From Pseudomonas sp. SJZ074 (lineage in GTDB: Bacteria; Pseudomonadota; Gammaproteobacteria; Pseudomonadales; Pseudomonadaceae), in NCBI RefSeq assembly GCF_007828215.1, contig NZ_VIUE01000015.1, positions 62,001 to 126,000 of the forward strand: a stretch of DNA of 64,000 nt, given 5' to 3'. Both the position numbers and the translations under genes were made by a program. The first letter of the stretch is position 1; each line of letters starts with the position of its first letter. The notes under the pieces were generated by a model, which worked only from the letters and a program-made list of their open reading frames with translations, was not told the DNA's origin and searched no databases. Shown here in pieces: positions 1 through 7,692 of this stretch.

Positions 1-1345
1 AATCGTACTTGTAGGCCATGGCCCGAAGCTTGCGGCTGGCGCGCTGGACAAAATACAGTTCGTTACCGATCCGCACCGGGCGCACGCGGTTGCAACCGTA
101 GACCGATGGGTTCTTCGCCCGGATGTTGGTCGGGGTGATTGCCTTCTCAACACCGCCGCTGACGGTGAACTCACCGCCGTAGGTCAGCGGAACCAGGGCA
201 TTGATCTGGCCCATGTGAAGAATGGGGTTGATCTGGTCAGAAGACAGGTTGTAGGACAGCGCGTCATCGTCCTTGGTACCGAGTTCGAAGTTCAGATACT
301 CACCCGTGCGTGATTCCCAAATGGTCTGCGGGTAGTTCACAGAGCCGCCCAGAGCGAGACGCTGCTCGTACAACGTGCCTGCCCCTGGATAACCGTCGAT
401 GTCGTTCCAAACGGATGCCTCAAGCGACCAGGCGTTGGCCGGAGATGCAACGGCAGACGTCGGCGCCGAACGGATGATCCCGGATACCACCGTAACGCTG
501 GTGTAAACGCTGATTTCCAGAAGCCCGCCGTTGATCTTGACGAACTTCCCGACGTCGTTGGAGCGCCAGCCGGCGGCCCCCAGGGTCATCGTGACAACGC
601 CGCCTACGGGAGTGGCGGCGCTCAGGGTGTTAGTGGTCTGCGGTGAGCCCTTGAGTGACCACGTAGGACGCACGGCTGCGGTAAAGGCGTTGAGGACTTC
701 AACAGTCACCACTGTGGCGCTGGTGTAGGCGGTGATCTTCGCAACGCCACCGCCTGACCAGATCTCGCGGTCAACGTCAGAAGCCAGGAACGCAGAAGCG
801 GCCGAGGTGGCCGTGCGCCCAGTGCCCACCGTTGGGTCGCTGAACGTGATCGAGGTTGTGAAGTCGATGCCCTTCTCATCGAATGGCTTCGTCACGAAAG
901 GCGCCGGGGCAAGGCTCCACTCGGTATCTGCCAGCCGACGTAGGCGATAGACCGGGACCGATGTGTTGAAGATAAACATGGTGTCGGCGCCCTGAACATA
1001 ATCAACCCGGTCAAGCATCGTGTGACTGTAGGGACTGACCAGCTCAACGCCGGTATAGGTGCCGTTCGGGTAGTAGATCCGCACGTAAAGGTCACCGAAC
1101 TCGCACATGTAGGCCTGCTCGGTGTTGAAGACGTAGGGGATAAGCCGGCACTTCTTGTCGGGGAACTTGGCAGCCGCGACGAACAGGGTGCCGTCCCGGC
1201 GCACCGCACCACCATGGATGACTGGCCATGCGTTCTCAATTGTCTCGGCGCCGTTCTGGTACCGGGACAGATCCACGCGCCCGAGCATTCTCGGCGAAAC
1301 CTCACCGGCGGTGAAGTTGGTTTGGATCAGCGATAGGCGGGCCAT
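1..1345 (-). CDS. Phage tail structural protein (tail nozzle-like), 3' end outside window
   Basis: An open frame of 448 codons starts at 1345 and runs off the window edge. The N-terminus contains NFTAGEVSPRMLGRVDLSRY followed by a GGAVRRDGTLFV stretch, and further on come YPQTIWESRTGEYLNF and LSSDQINPI. This pattern is typical of the large tail protein that follows the tail tubular A gene in many podoviral prophages, equivalent in position to T7 gp12. Its ATG overlaps the stop of the upstream tail gene by one base (TAATG), so the two are translationally coupled. The role as the distal tail tube is inferred from position and pattern. It is the last gene of the virion block that can be seen. 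Confidence 0.75.
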   Translation of the reverse strand, partial: MARLSLIQTNFTAGEVSPRMLGRVDLSRYQNGAETIENAWPVIHGGAVRRDGTLFVAAAKFPDKKCRLIPYVFNTEQAYMCEFGDLYVRIYYPNGTYTGVELVSPYSHTMLDRVDYVQGADTMFIFNTSVPVYRLRRLADTEWSLAPAPFVTKPFDEKGIDFTTSITFSDPTVGTGRTATSAASAFLASDVDREIWSGGGVAKITAYTSATVVTVEVLNAFTAAVRPTWSLKGSPQTTNTLSAATPVGGVVTMTLGAAGWRSNDVGKFVKINGGLLEISVYTSVTVVSGIIRSAPTSAVASPANAWSLEASVWNDIDGYPGAGTLYEQRLALGGSVNYPQTIWESRTGEYLNFELGTKDDDALSYNLSSDQINPILHMGQINALVPLTYGGEFTVSGGVEKAITPTNIRAKNPSVYGCNRVRPVRIGNELYFVQRASRKLRAMAYKYD

Positions 1346-1932
1346 TACCAGCCACCCCCAAAGCGGGCGGCAAGCAGGCGCTCATCGCCCAGCGTCTGCG
1401 GCGGATCTTCCTGCCCATCCACGGCTCGGGCCCTACGCTTCTCCATTTCGAGCTGCTGCTCCAGCGCCTGCTGCAAGGCCGTGGATTGGGTCACGGGGTA
1501 AGCCAGCACTGACGCCATAGCCAGCGTAACCAGCTTGATTAGGTTCACATCCCAGGTGTTTTCCACCTCATTGCGAAAGATGTAACGCAGCTCCAGGGCG
1601 GTGGTATCCGCCTGGATGGTTCGCCCTTCAACCCGATAGTCGATTTGCTGGCCGCCGCTTCCAACCTCCAGCACACGCAGGAAGTCGGCAGGCAGCTCGA
1701 AGGCATGCTCATATCCGAAAGCCGGCGCTGCGGCATCAGGCGCAAGAACGATGCGCTTGATGCAGCAATTCCAGGGGTGTTGACGCAGCATGTCATCCCT
1801 TACGGTCGGATACAGGTTGGCGCAAAGCTTGGCCCGGTCCAGGTTCAACTGGTCGTTGAAATCGTTGATGGTCTGTGCGCCGAGCATCAGCAGCGCGTTG
1901 GAACAGATCGATACACCGGTGGCCATGCTCAT
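1345..1932 (-). CDS. Tail tubular protein A-like (T7 gp11 family)
   Basis: This 195-residue protein begins MSMATGVSICSNALLMLGA and continues with YPTVRDDMLRQHPWNC, the usual pattern of tail tubular protein A, which forms the ring between portal and tail nozzle in T7-like phages. The start at 1932 is chosen because GGAGG stands six bases upstream. A longer frame reaching 1965 would run into a terminator hairpin. The gene follows the cement gene after that terminator and is coupled to the next tail gene by a TAATG overlap. The family call is firm. The exact role in this virion is inferred. Confidence 0.85.
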   Translation of the reverse strand: MSMATGVSICSNALLMLGAQTINDFNDQLNLDRAKLCANLYPTVRDDMLRQHPWNCCIKRIVLAPDAAAPAFGYEHAFELPADFLRVLEVGSGGQQIDYRVEGRTIQADTTALELRYIFRNEVENTWDVNLIKLVTLAMASVLAYPVTQSTALQQALEQQLEMEKRRARAVDGQEDPPQTLGDERLLAARFGGGW

Positions 1933-1946
1933 CTCCAACCTCCAGA

Positions 1947-1974
1947 TAAAAAGACCGGGGCACATGGCCCCGGT
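1947..1974 (-). terminator. Intrinsic terminator between cement and tail genes
   Basis: On the - strand an 8-bp perfect stem ACCGGGGC/GCCCCGGT with a 5-base loop is followed by TCTTTTT. It lies behind the cement gene and just before the ribosome binding site of the next tail gene. It would lower expression of tail genes relative to the highly used capsid and cement genes, unless late transcription is antiterminated. Confidence 0.8.
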
Positions 1975-2009
1975 AAGTTATTTGCCATCCATGGCATCCG
2001 CCACGATGA

Positions 2010-2534
2010 TCAGTTGCCGTCGATGTACTGCAAACGCAGGACAACGGTTCCTGCGCCGGTTGCAGCAGCGGTCAGCGTGATTGCCACGTCGTACTGCTTG
2101 CCCGGGTCAGCAGCGAGGCCCAGCGCTTGCCACAGAGGTTTCTCAACGTCGGCCAGGCCGAAACCTGCACCAGCGTCTGCCGCGTCCGCTTCATGGGTCA
2201 CGTCCTGGTTGACCAGGGCAGCGGTGAGGGCTTGAGCCGAGGCGAAGAAATCGACGTCCACGACGGCGCCGGCATTGACTGCCGAAACGTCATACAGGCC
2301 GATATCGCCCACGGCGGTGGTGATGGCATCGCACGACAGCAACAGCCGGGACACGCGGTCCACGGAGTTGATGCGCATCATCCGGTAGACCGAACCGATG
2401 GAATCGGCGGCGCCGGCCTCGATCACGCCTACACGCTCACGAATGCGGCCACCGTCGATACGCTGGGGCGACAGGGTTTGTGGGAGCGCGTCAGCATTCG
2501 TGACGGCGGTGGATTTGGTGGTTACTACAGCCAT
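2010..2534 (-). CDS. Putative capsid cement/decoration protein (Bbp16-like position)
   Basis: This 174-residue protein lies directly downstream of the major capsid gene, where BPP-1 and epsilon15 carry their head-stabilising jelly-roll protein. It is rich in Ala, Val and Thr with alternating hydrophobic stretches that suit a beta fold, for example near residues 70-90 and 145-170. There is no signal peptide or membrane segment. AGGAG about nine bases upstream supports the ATG at 2534. The function is inferred from gene order and composition rather than from a recognised motif. Confidence 0.6.
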   Translation of the reverse strand: MAVVTTKSTAVTNADALPQTLSPQRIDGGRIRERVGVIEAGAADSIGSVYRMMRINSVDRVSRLLLSCDAITTAVGDIGLYDVSAVNAGAVVDVDFFASAQALTAALVNQDVTHEADAADAGAGFGLADVEKPLWQALGLAADPGKQYDVAITLTAAATGAGTVVLRLQYIDGN

Positions 2535-2578
2535 GATTCATTGCTCCTGATTCAGTGGGTGGAGGCGATGCCTGAGCC

Positions 2579-3442
2579 TTACGACTCAAGCGCCGCGATT
2601 TCCACAACCTTCTCTTCTTCCACCCGCACGGAACCGATGGACATTTTGGCGTAGATACGCACGTTGAAGCCCTTGCCAGGATCTTCGCCGACCTTGGTGG
2701 TGATATCGGCGCCCTTGCCCAGCGTTACGCCAGACTTAGCCCAGGCGTAGAGCAGGCGCGTGCTGCCGGACAGCGGGGTACGCTCGGACGGAATCCAGGT
2801 GAAGCCCATCCACTTGCCTTCAACGTCGCCGTCCTGAAGGAACTTGCCCGCCAGATAGTCCTGGCTGGTCAAGGTTGGGTCGGCCAGGATGTCGGCTGCC
2901 GCCGAAGCGGTGTAAGTGATGTACAGCTCCTCACCGTTGTGGTTGTCCGCTTCGTTGCGGCGGAACAACTTACGGGCCTGGATGATCTTTGCTTTGGTCA
3001 AGCCGGTGCCGCCTACGGCAATCTTCTGCGCGGTCGGCAAGATGATGTTGCCGGTGGTTGCGCGAGAGTTGCCGCCCATGGATGCAATAATTACGTCATC
3101 CTTGGCGCGGTTGAGCGAGGACACCATCGCCTTGACGTAGTCCGAGGTTGGGTCAACCAACATACGGATCTTGTCCTGGTCGTCGATCATGTCGCCATCT
3201 TCCCAGTCGAACAGGTCCACAAAGCGCGTGCTGTGTGGTTGATCGTTGATCGGGGTGTCACCGTGGCGAGTGGTACGGCGCTTGGCAGTACGCTGGCCCA
3301 GGCGGTTGATGGACTTGGACATGCCGACGATGTTCGGCTCGATGCTCACGCGGTTTTCAAGCCGCGAGGTCATTTGCTGTGCCAAGTGACGGAAGTTGTC
3401 ACCGAACTGCTGAGCAAAGGCTTCAGTGATTTGAAAGGACAT
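2579..3442 (-). CDS. Major capsid protein (HK97-fold, BPP-1-like)
   Basis: A 287-residue protein beginning MSFQITEAFAQQFGDNFRHL. It lies between a scaffold-like gene and a cement-like gene, which is the place of the major capsid protein in BPP-1-type phages. The middle part contains DWEDGDMIDDQDKIRMLVDP and KAMVSSLNRAKDDVIIASM, the capsid pattern of this group. The start is placed at 3442 because GGAG lies eight bases upstream. The frame stays open for another 108 codons upstream, but that stretch covers a structured spacer and has no capsid-like sequence. Translation follows a 181-base untranslated spacer, unusual in a region where most genes overlap. Confidence 0.85.
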   Translation of the reverse strand: MSFQITEAFAQQFGDNFRHLAQQMTSRLENRVSIEPNIVGMSKSINRLGQRTAKRRTTRHGDTPINDQPHSTRFVDLFDWEDGDMIDDQDKIRMLVDPTSDYVKAMVSSLNRAKDDVIIASMGGNSRATTGNIILPTAQKIAVGGTGLTKAKIIQARKLFRRNEADNHNGEELYITYTASAAADILADPTLTSQDYLAGKFLQDGDVEGKWMGFTWIPSERTPLSGSTRLLYAWAKSGVTLGKGADITTKVGEDPGKGFNVRIYAKMSIGSVRVEEEKVVEIAALES

Positions 3443-3623
3443 TTGATGCACTCCAATGCAGATAAGGGATTGCCTGCCGGTTGTCCGCTGTGCGGGCCGG
3501 TATTCCTGGCGTGCATCGGCTCTGCTGCGCCTCGGGGCTTTCCGGTTGTCTGCGTGCCATCGCAGGCCGGCCCATTGCTGGGATGCCTGCGATGTTTGTG
3601 CATGGGGGGTGTCGGTTTCCCGA
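3443..3623 (-). other. Structured untranslated spacer before the capsid gene
   Basis: 181 bases separate the scaffold stop codon from the capsid start, while neighbouring genes overlap. Read on the - strand it starts with the repeated GTCGG-GAAA-CCGAC hairpin. Next comes a long hairpin at 3591-3561 (CGCAGGC paired with GCCTGCG, with an inner CCCA-GCAA-TGGG), then a third hairpin at 3500-3477 (CCGC-ACA-GCGG inside CCGG arms). A good ribosome binding site follows. This looks like a 5' leader or a processing and stability region for capsid mRNA. No known RNA family is assigned. Confidence 0.5.
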
Positions 3624-3628
3624 CTATT
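3611..3628 (-). repeat. Late-region stop-codon hairpin repeat, copy 1
   Basis: On the - strand this reads AATAGTCGGGAAACCGAC, a 5-bp stem with a GAAA (GNRA) tetraloop. The TAG inside it is the stop codon of the scaffold gene. Copy 2 (7015-7032) is identical over 18 bases and copy 3 (8556-8573) differs only in the loop. Confidence 0.75.
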
Positions 3629-4463
3629 TGAGGCGGGACGAGGATGGGGTGTAGCGGTTGTTGTAGAGGGTATCCAGTTGAGCCTGGATGCCTGCGCGCT
3701 TCGGATCGTGCAACGGCAGGTCTTGCAGTTGCTGACGCAACTCGGCGGTCTTGACCTTGAAGTCACCGTCGCTGACCACGCTGCCGCCGCTGATGGCGCT
3801 GTCCTCTTTCAGCTCCTTGCCGATGTTGGCAGTGAACGCAATGAAGTCCGGGTCATTGCCATACTTAGCCATGAGCGCATCGAAGTTGCCGGGCTTCCCG
3901 GCCTCACTGGCGAAAGCTTCGGCCGCCCTGTAGGACGCGGTGATGTTGGTCGTCATGGCCGCATCATCAGTCCAAACGGCCTTGAGCGCCGCCGTGCAGT
4001 CCTGCACGGTCAATTGCACACCACCCTCGACCAGAGCAGGCGCAGCCTTCAGGTACTCGCTGATGGCGTACTCTACCTGGGCGTTGGTCATGCCCTTGGC
4101 GTGGGCGCCCTTGAGAAAAGATTGCGTGCTCTCGTCGGCCTTGAACTCTTCCCAGTTGAAGCCTTCCGCTTCGATCTTGGGCGCGTATTCCTCAAAGGTC
4201 TTTGGCGGGGCATCACCCGAGCCCATGCGGGTTTCAAGGTTTTTGTAGGACTCGGCCAGCTTGCGCGACGATGCTTCCAGGTCAAGGCTGCCGTCCTCCT
4301 TGTTGGTCCGGTACTTCTCGGGAATGAAGTCCGCGGCTGCGGCGTTGCCCAGCACAGAGCCAGGCGCTAGAGCTGGTGCTGGATCGCCACCTCCGCCCTC
4401 TCCACCTTCTCCAGCCTCAGCCATTAGAAAGTGACCCAACCGGGCATGGATAAACCAGTTCAT
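3624..4463 (-). CDS. Putative capsid scaffold/assembly protein
   Basis: A 279-residue acidic protein, rich in Ala, Glu and Gly, lies immediately before the major capsid gene. A Gly/Glu/Ala-rich start (residues 14-32) is followed by a long, mostly helical region, and the C-terminus near residues 240-270 is Gln/Leu-rich with LRQQLQDLPLHDPKRAGIQA. That layout is typical of phage scaffold proteins. The ATG at 4463 overlaps the preceding stop (ATGA) and has AGAGGA upstream, so it is preferred over Met14. Its stop codon lies within a repeated hairpin. The function is inferred from position and composition. Confidence 0.6.
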   Translation of the reverse strand: MNWFIHARLGHFLMAEAGEGGEGGGGDPAPALAPGSVLGNAAAADFIPEKYRTNKEDGSLDLEASSRKLAESYKNLETRMGSGDAPPKTFEEYAPKIEAEGFNWEEFKADESTQSFLKGAHAKGMTNAQVEYAISEYLKAAPALVEGGVQLTVQDCTAALKAVWTDDAAMTTNITASYRAAEAFASEAGKPGNFDALMAKYGNDPDFIAFTANIGKELKEDSAISGGSVVSDGDFKVKTAELRQQLQDLPLHDPKRAGIQAQLDTLYNNRYTPSSSRLK

Positions 4464-4708
4464 TGCGATTCCTCTTGGTCGTTGGCGTCTTGAACACCGT
4501 TGGCACGATTGATGTGGTTCATGATTGCGTCGAGCACCTCGCGGGCGCCGGCCTGCTTGTAGGTCTTGAGGATTGCGTCAATGCCGCCCACAGTGCAGGC
4601 GTTCTTGGCGAAGCGCTGAATCAGCAGATCCAGTGCGATACGGCCTTCGTGGTGATCCTCAAACACACGCTTGAACAGCGCGTCGGTCTGTTCCGGCGTC
4701 AGGTTCAT
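4460..4708 (-). CDS. Bbp19-family small phage protein
   Basis: An 82-residue protein between portal and scaffold genes, the place held by the small Bbp19-type protein in BPP-1-like phages. Its sequence, with TPEQTDALFKRVFEDHHEGR and a following helix ending in FAKNACTVGG, fits that family. It overlaps the portal stop and the scaffold start by four bases each, showing tight translational coupling. The molecular role is not known to me. A part in head assembly is inferred from the neighbours. Confidence 0.6.
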   Translation of the reverse strand: MNLTPEQTDALFKRVFEDHHEGRIALDLLIQRFAKNACTVGGIDAILKTYKQAGAREVLDAIMNHINRANGVQDANDQEESQ

Positions 4709-6306
4709 GCTGCCGCTCCTTGCTGTTTGAGCGCGGCCTCAGTGGCCTGCTGCTGCACCATTTGCTGCTGTGCCTGCTCCTGTTGGGCCTGCATGGCTGC
4801 AGCGCGGTCGTCGCGGATCTTGTCGCGGTCGGCCTTGCTGCGGATGACAGACGACGGCACGCCCAAGGCTTCACCCTTAAAGCGCTGGGCCTCGTCCATG
4901 TCGATGTTGTCCAGAATGGAGGGGTCCTGCGTCCCCTGGAACACACCGATAGCCCCGGCCACGAACTGGTCAATGGCAGTGACTTCCTCAAGCTTCTGCG
5001 ACCGGGCGAGCGGCGACAGGTAGCGCACTGTGAAGTTGCGGCCGGCCAGCGACTCAGGCGCAGCACCCAGCACGCCAGCGCGGTAGGCGATGCCAAAGCA
5101 ACGCTCAACCAGGGGTTGCAGGTATTCGGTCTGGAGTCGGCCATACACCGGCCCCAGCAACTGGCGGATCAGGTTCACCCGCACATGCACCTCGGTGGCG
5201 GTCATCGCCGGGCCATCCTGGGCCTGGAGCTGGTCGGCCATCAGGATCTTGCGGATTGAGGCCTGCAAACGGGCGATCTTCGTTTCCGCGTACTGGAAGT
5301 TCGAACCGCTTTGAAGCGGCTTCATGCTGTCCACGGAGTTCGCAACGATGATCTTGCGCGGCCCAACCTTGACGGTGCGCGGGTTGAGCACGCCGTCGTC
5401 TTCGGCAATCCACATGCCGGCGATAGCCAGGTCACCGGCTGCGAGGTCCATGCGGCACAGTTCGTTCAGGGTGCGGGAATCTGGCAGCGCGTCGAACACT
5501 GGGCCCACGGCATACACGCTGTCCGGGATCATCATCCAGCGCGGCACGACCACCGGCATTTCGTGGTAGCCCGACTCGCTGACCAGGTACTTGGCCTCGA
5601 CTTCGACCTTGCACGACGCGATAGGCATGTTCTTCGCCAGCTTGGCGCCCACCATGTACGTGCTACGCGGGTAGATGGCGTGGACAAAGCGCACCAGCTC
5701 TTGAGGCTTATCCTTCGCCAGCTTGCGGGTGTTCTCGCTGACGTTGGCTTCGCCGAACTCGTTTACCGCCTGCTCTGCCGTGAGCCTGTATTCCCGATAC
5801 ACGGTGTCGATCTTGCCGCCGGCCTTGGACGCCGAGGCGTACACGCTCGCGATGGGCCACAGATCAAAGGTAAACCCGCCTTTCTCCTTGTCCTGGTCGA
5901 TATACAGGGCAAACCAACCAGCGCACACAACGTCGATAAGCCCCTCAAAGGCGGCCGCGTCGAAGTTGGATGCGTGGATGTTCTGCCAGAGGATGTCGGC
6001 CGAGTCGTCCAGCCACCGCCGCTCCTCATCGGTTTCTTGCCCGACATCCAGGCCAAACCACAGGGAATTGGCCGGTGTCAGGCCGGACATGATGCCGGAC
6101 GACAGGATGCGGGCCGCGTCAGTGGTAGTCCCGTCGATGAGCCTGGCCTTGCGCATCTGCGCCTCCATGGCCGTGATCTGCTCAGTGCAGAAACCACTAC
6201 CCCGGATCGGGTAGCTGTGATCAAAGCAATCGCGCCAGACCGTCTCATGCGGCGAGCGAAGAGACTTCAGGGTGCTCAGCGTTTTGGCGATCTGGTCTGC
6301 GTTCAT
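4705..6306 (-). CDS. Portal protein (head-to-tail connecting, T7 gp8-like)
   Basis: A 533-residue protein of normal portal length for short-tailed phages. The N-terminus has LRSPHETVWRDCFDHSYP, followed by RILSSGIMSGLTPANSLWF, the signature of the bacteriophage head-to-tail connecting family. Near the C-terminus come a Pro-rich stretch and then a Gln/Ala-rich tail (roughly residues 495-533). It forms the dodecameric DNA entry ring. Its ATG overlaps the stop of the small upstream gene (ATGA). It is the clearest virion marker in the window and places the phage with BPP-1/T7-type podoviruses. Confidence 0.92.
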   Translation of the reverse strand: MNADQIAKTLSTLKSLRSPHETVWRDCFDHSYPIRGSGFCTEQITAMEAQMRKARLIDGTTTDAARILSSGIMSGLTPANSLWFGLDVGQETDEERRWLDDSADILWQNIHASNFDAAAFEGLIDVVCAGWFALYIDQDKEKGGFTFDLWPIASVYASASKAGGKIDTVYREYRLTAEQAVNEFGEANVSENTRKLAKDKPQELVRFVHAIYPRSTYMVGAKLAKNMPIASCKVEVEAKYLVSESGYHEMPVVVPRWMMIPDSVYAVGPVFDALPDSRTLNELCRMDLAAGDLAIAGMWIAEDDGVLNPRTVKVGPRKIIVANSVDSMKPLQSGSNFQYAETKIARLQASIRKILMADQLQAQDGPAMTATEVHVRVNLIRQLLGPVYGRLQTEYLQPLVERCFGIAYRAGVLGAAPESLAGRNFTVRYLSPLARSQKLEEVTAIDQFVAGAIGVFQGTQDPSILDNIDMDEAQRFKGEALGVPSSVIRSKADRDKIRDDRAAAMQAQQEQAQQQMVQQQATEAALKQQGAAA

Positions 6307-6506
6307 GCTCCAAGAGTCCTCTTACCTTGATCCAGCACACTGCCGGCTGCGCCGGCGGATGACAGCAAGCTGCTCTCCTGCTTGCGCTTCTTGCGGATTG
6401 CGGTCTCGTCGTTGGCCTTCTTCGCTGCCAGGTCGGCGGCCTTCTGCGCCTCAACCTGCGGGTCTGGCGCTGCGACGACTTTCGGTTTCGATGGTTTGCT
6501 GCTCAT
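6303..6506 (-). CDS. Small basic phage protein before portal
   Basis: A 67-residue protein with many Lys and Ala residues, predicted as a long helix over residues 15-45, with no membrane segment. AAGGAG eight bases upstream supports the start at 6506, and the stop overlaps the portal start. Small proteins of this kind are common directly before the portal gene in BPP-1-like phages. The function is unknown. Confidence 0.6.
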   Translation of the reverse strand: MSSKPSKPKVVAAPDPQVEAQKAADLAAKKANDETAIRKKRKQESSLLSSAGAAGSVLDQGKRTLGA

Positions 6507-6510
6507 GTCG

Positions 6511-6957
6511 TTACTCCTTGACCTTTGGTTCAGGGCACAGCCATCCGTCAGGGGTCATGACTGCCTGTTTGAGGGTGGTTGGGTCCACGACACCGGCAGC
6601 CGCGGGCCTTGCTGCTGCCAGCGCTTCCCGGTCGGCGTTGCGCTCGGCATCGATGACGAGGGGTTCGCCGCCGTCGTTCAGGCGCTGGGCCTCGGCTTCG
6701 GCCTTCTCCTTGGCGCCGTCGCCAACGGCCATGAAGTCGCTGAACCAGTCGGCATCGCCTTCGACTGGTGTGCACCAGACTTTCCAGCGGCCACCGCCGT
6801 TGTGCTTGGCGCTGTACTGCGGGGCCTGAGCCTGGATGGTGGTCGTCTCGCCTGCATCTGGAGTTGCGCCGGCTGCGCCAGTGACGGCGAACGCAATCGG
6901 CGACATGGTGGCGAGGGGTTCGCCTGGGGTCTGAGTGGTAAGGTCTGGAGCTGGCAT
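6511..6957 (-). CDS. Phage protein of unknown function
   Basis: A 148-residue protein. The N-terminal third is low in complexity (Ala, Thr, Pro). The centre has YSAKHNGGGRWKVW, a short motif seen in small phage proteins of unknown role, followed by a charged helical region rich in Ala and Glu. The ATG at 6957 has GAGG nine bases upstream and is preferred over the frame reaching 7059, which would enter the hairpin repeat and the spanin gene. Where a terminase gene would often stand, this gene shows no ATPase or nuclease motif. Confidence 0.5.
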   Translation of the reverse strand: MPAPDLTTQTPGEPLATMSPIAFAVTGAAGATPDAGETTTIQAQAPQYSAKHNGGGRWKVWCTPVEGDADWFSDFMAVGDGAKEKAEAEAQRLNDGGEPLVIDAERNADREALAAARPAAAGVVDPTTLKQAVMTPDGWLCPEPKVKE

Positions 6958-7014
6958 GCTGGTTGGCCTCGGTGATAGATCATCAAAGAGGCCCCAGCAT
7001 CGTGGGGGCGCGCT

Positions 7015-7032
7015 GTCGGTTTCCCGACTATT
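7015..7032 (-). repeat. Late-region stop-codon hairpin repeat, copy 2
   Basis: Identical over 18 bases to the copy at 3611-3628. The TAG in it ends the spanin gene. Behind it a second hairpin with GCCCC/GGGGC arms follows (about 7008-6989), then the ribosome binding site of the next gene. Confidence 0.75.
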
Positions 7033-7480
7033 CGCGTGGAACACAACCTGCGTTGACATAGTCGATCAGCGCATTCAGGGCGATGATTGCTTCGTCTCCG
7101 TCGTTGGTGATGGCGAGAACTCGTTGACCATGCGCTGGGTCAAGTTCGGCTCGCGCTTCTGCATCATCCACGCTGCCGGGGCCTGGGCTGGCTCGCACAA
7201 CTGGGCAGCGGGCCGGGACTGACAGGCGCTGAGTGCCAGCGCCGACGCGAGCAACAAGAGCTTTGTTCCTGGCTTGTGCATCGGTGAGTACCTTGGTGTT
7301 GTCGATGTCGAGCTGCAGCAGCAGCTTCTGGGTGTTGCGGCGGGACTTGGCAGCAGCCTCCAGCGTGCTCACACGCTCCGTGGCTGTGCTCAGGCTGGTG
7401 GTGACATGGTCAAGGCGCCAGAACGCCAGGATCAGCGCCATGGCAAGCCCTGCGACGAGGTAGCGAGTCACGGCGCCCAT
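7028..7480 (-). CDS. Inner-membrane spanin Rz
   Basis: A 150-residue protein with an N-terminal membrane segment (about residues 5-22, YLVAGLAMALILAFW) and a charged, helical region behind it, as in i-spanins. It lies directly after the endolysin block and contains a second lipoprotein gene in another frame, the classic Rz/Rz1 nested layout. Together these proteins fuse inner and outer membranes in the last step of lysis. Its stop codon lies in the repeated hairpin. The call rests on topology, position and the embedded Rz1. Confidence 0.85.
   Translation of the reverse strand: MGAVTRYLVAGLAMALILAFWRLDHVTTSLSTATERVSTLEAAAKSRRNTQKLLLQLDIDNTKVLTDAQARNKALVARVGAGTQRLSVPARCPVVRASPGPGSVDDAEARAELDPAHGQRVLAITNDGDEAIIALNALIDYVNAGCVPRE
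7075..7281 (-). CDS. Outer-membrane spanin lipoprotein Rz1, nested in Rz
   Basis: A 68-residue frame lies entirely inside the Rz gene in another reading frame. It starts MHKPGTKLLLLASALALSAC, a lipoprotein signal with LSAC lipobox and Cys20 as the lipidated residue. The mature part is Pro- and Gln-rich, as in o-spanins. It partners Rz for outer membrane disruption. Full nesting rather than overlap matches lambda. Confidence 0.85.
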   Translation of the reverse strand: MHKPGTKLLLLASALALSACQSRPAAQLCEPAQAPAAWMMQKREPNLTQRMVNEFSPSPTTETKQSSP

Positions 7481-7483
7481 GGG

Positions 7484-7669
7484 TCAGGCCAGCTTCGCGC
7501 GAACCAAGCAATCCTTGGCTTCGAGCAATTTGCGCAGGCCTGCCGACTTCTCGGGGCCGTCCGGAAGCTGATCGTTCATCAGGTGCGCAAGCTCACCAAT
7601 GGGCTTGCTGACTTCCTGCAAGTGCGGCGGCAGGTGTGCGTATTCGAAGTACTTCATGATCGGGGTCAT
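7484..7669 (-). CDS. Acb2/Tad1-like helical hairpin protein, candidate anti-CBASS/anti-Thoeris
   Basis: A 61-residue protein starting MTPIMKYFEYAHLPPHLQEV. Two helices are expected: about residues 17-33 (VSKPIGELAHLMNDQL) and 37-58, with LPDGPEKSAGLRKLLEAKD joining and filling the second. The pattern lA..m...lP.g.eKs.aL.kLeea resembles the short phage hairpin family that includes Acb2/Tad1 cyclic-nucleotide sponges. That likeness is from memory of the family and has not been searched. The start is set at 7669, since the longer frame to 7819 lies over the endolysin gene. It sits between endolysin and spanin, suggesting late expression. Confidence 0.6.
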   Translation of the reverse strand: MTPIMKYFEYAHLPPHLQEVSKPIGELAHLMNDQLPDGPEKSAGLRKLLEAKDCLVRAKLA

Positions 7670-7692
7670 GGGTATTGCCTCGGGTGGTGGAA

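Noticed and set aside
3443..3766. N-terminal extension of the capsid gene by 108 codons
   Set aside because: It overlaps the scaffold gene and a structured spacer, while GGAG eight bases before 3442 and the known start pattern support the short form.
6511..6957. Small terminase subunit
   Set aside because: The position would fit, but there is no helix-turn-helix or other terminase feature and no large subunit follows.
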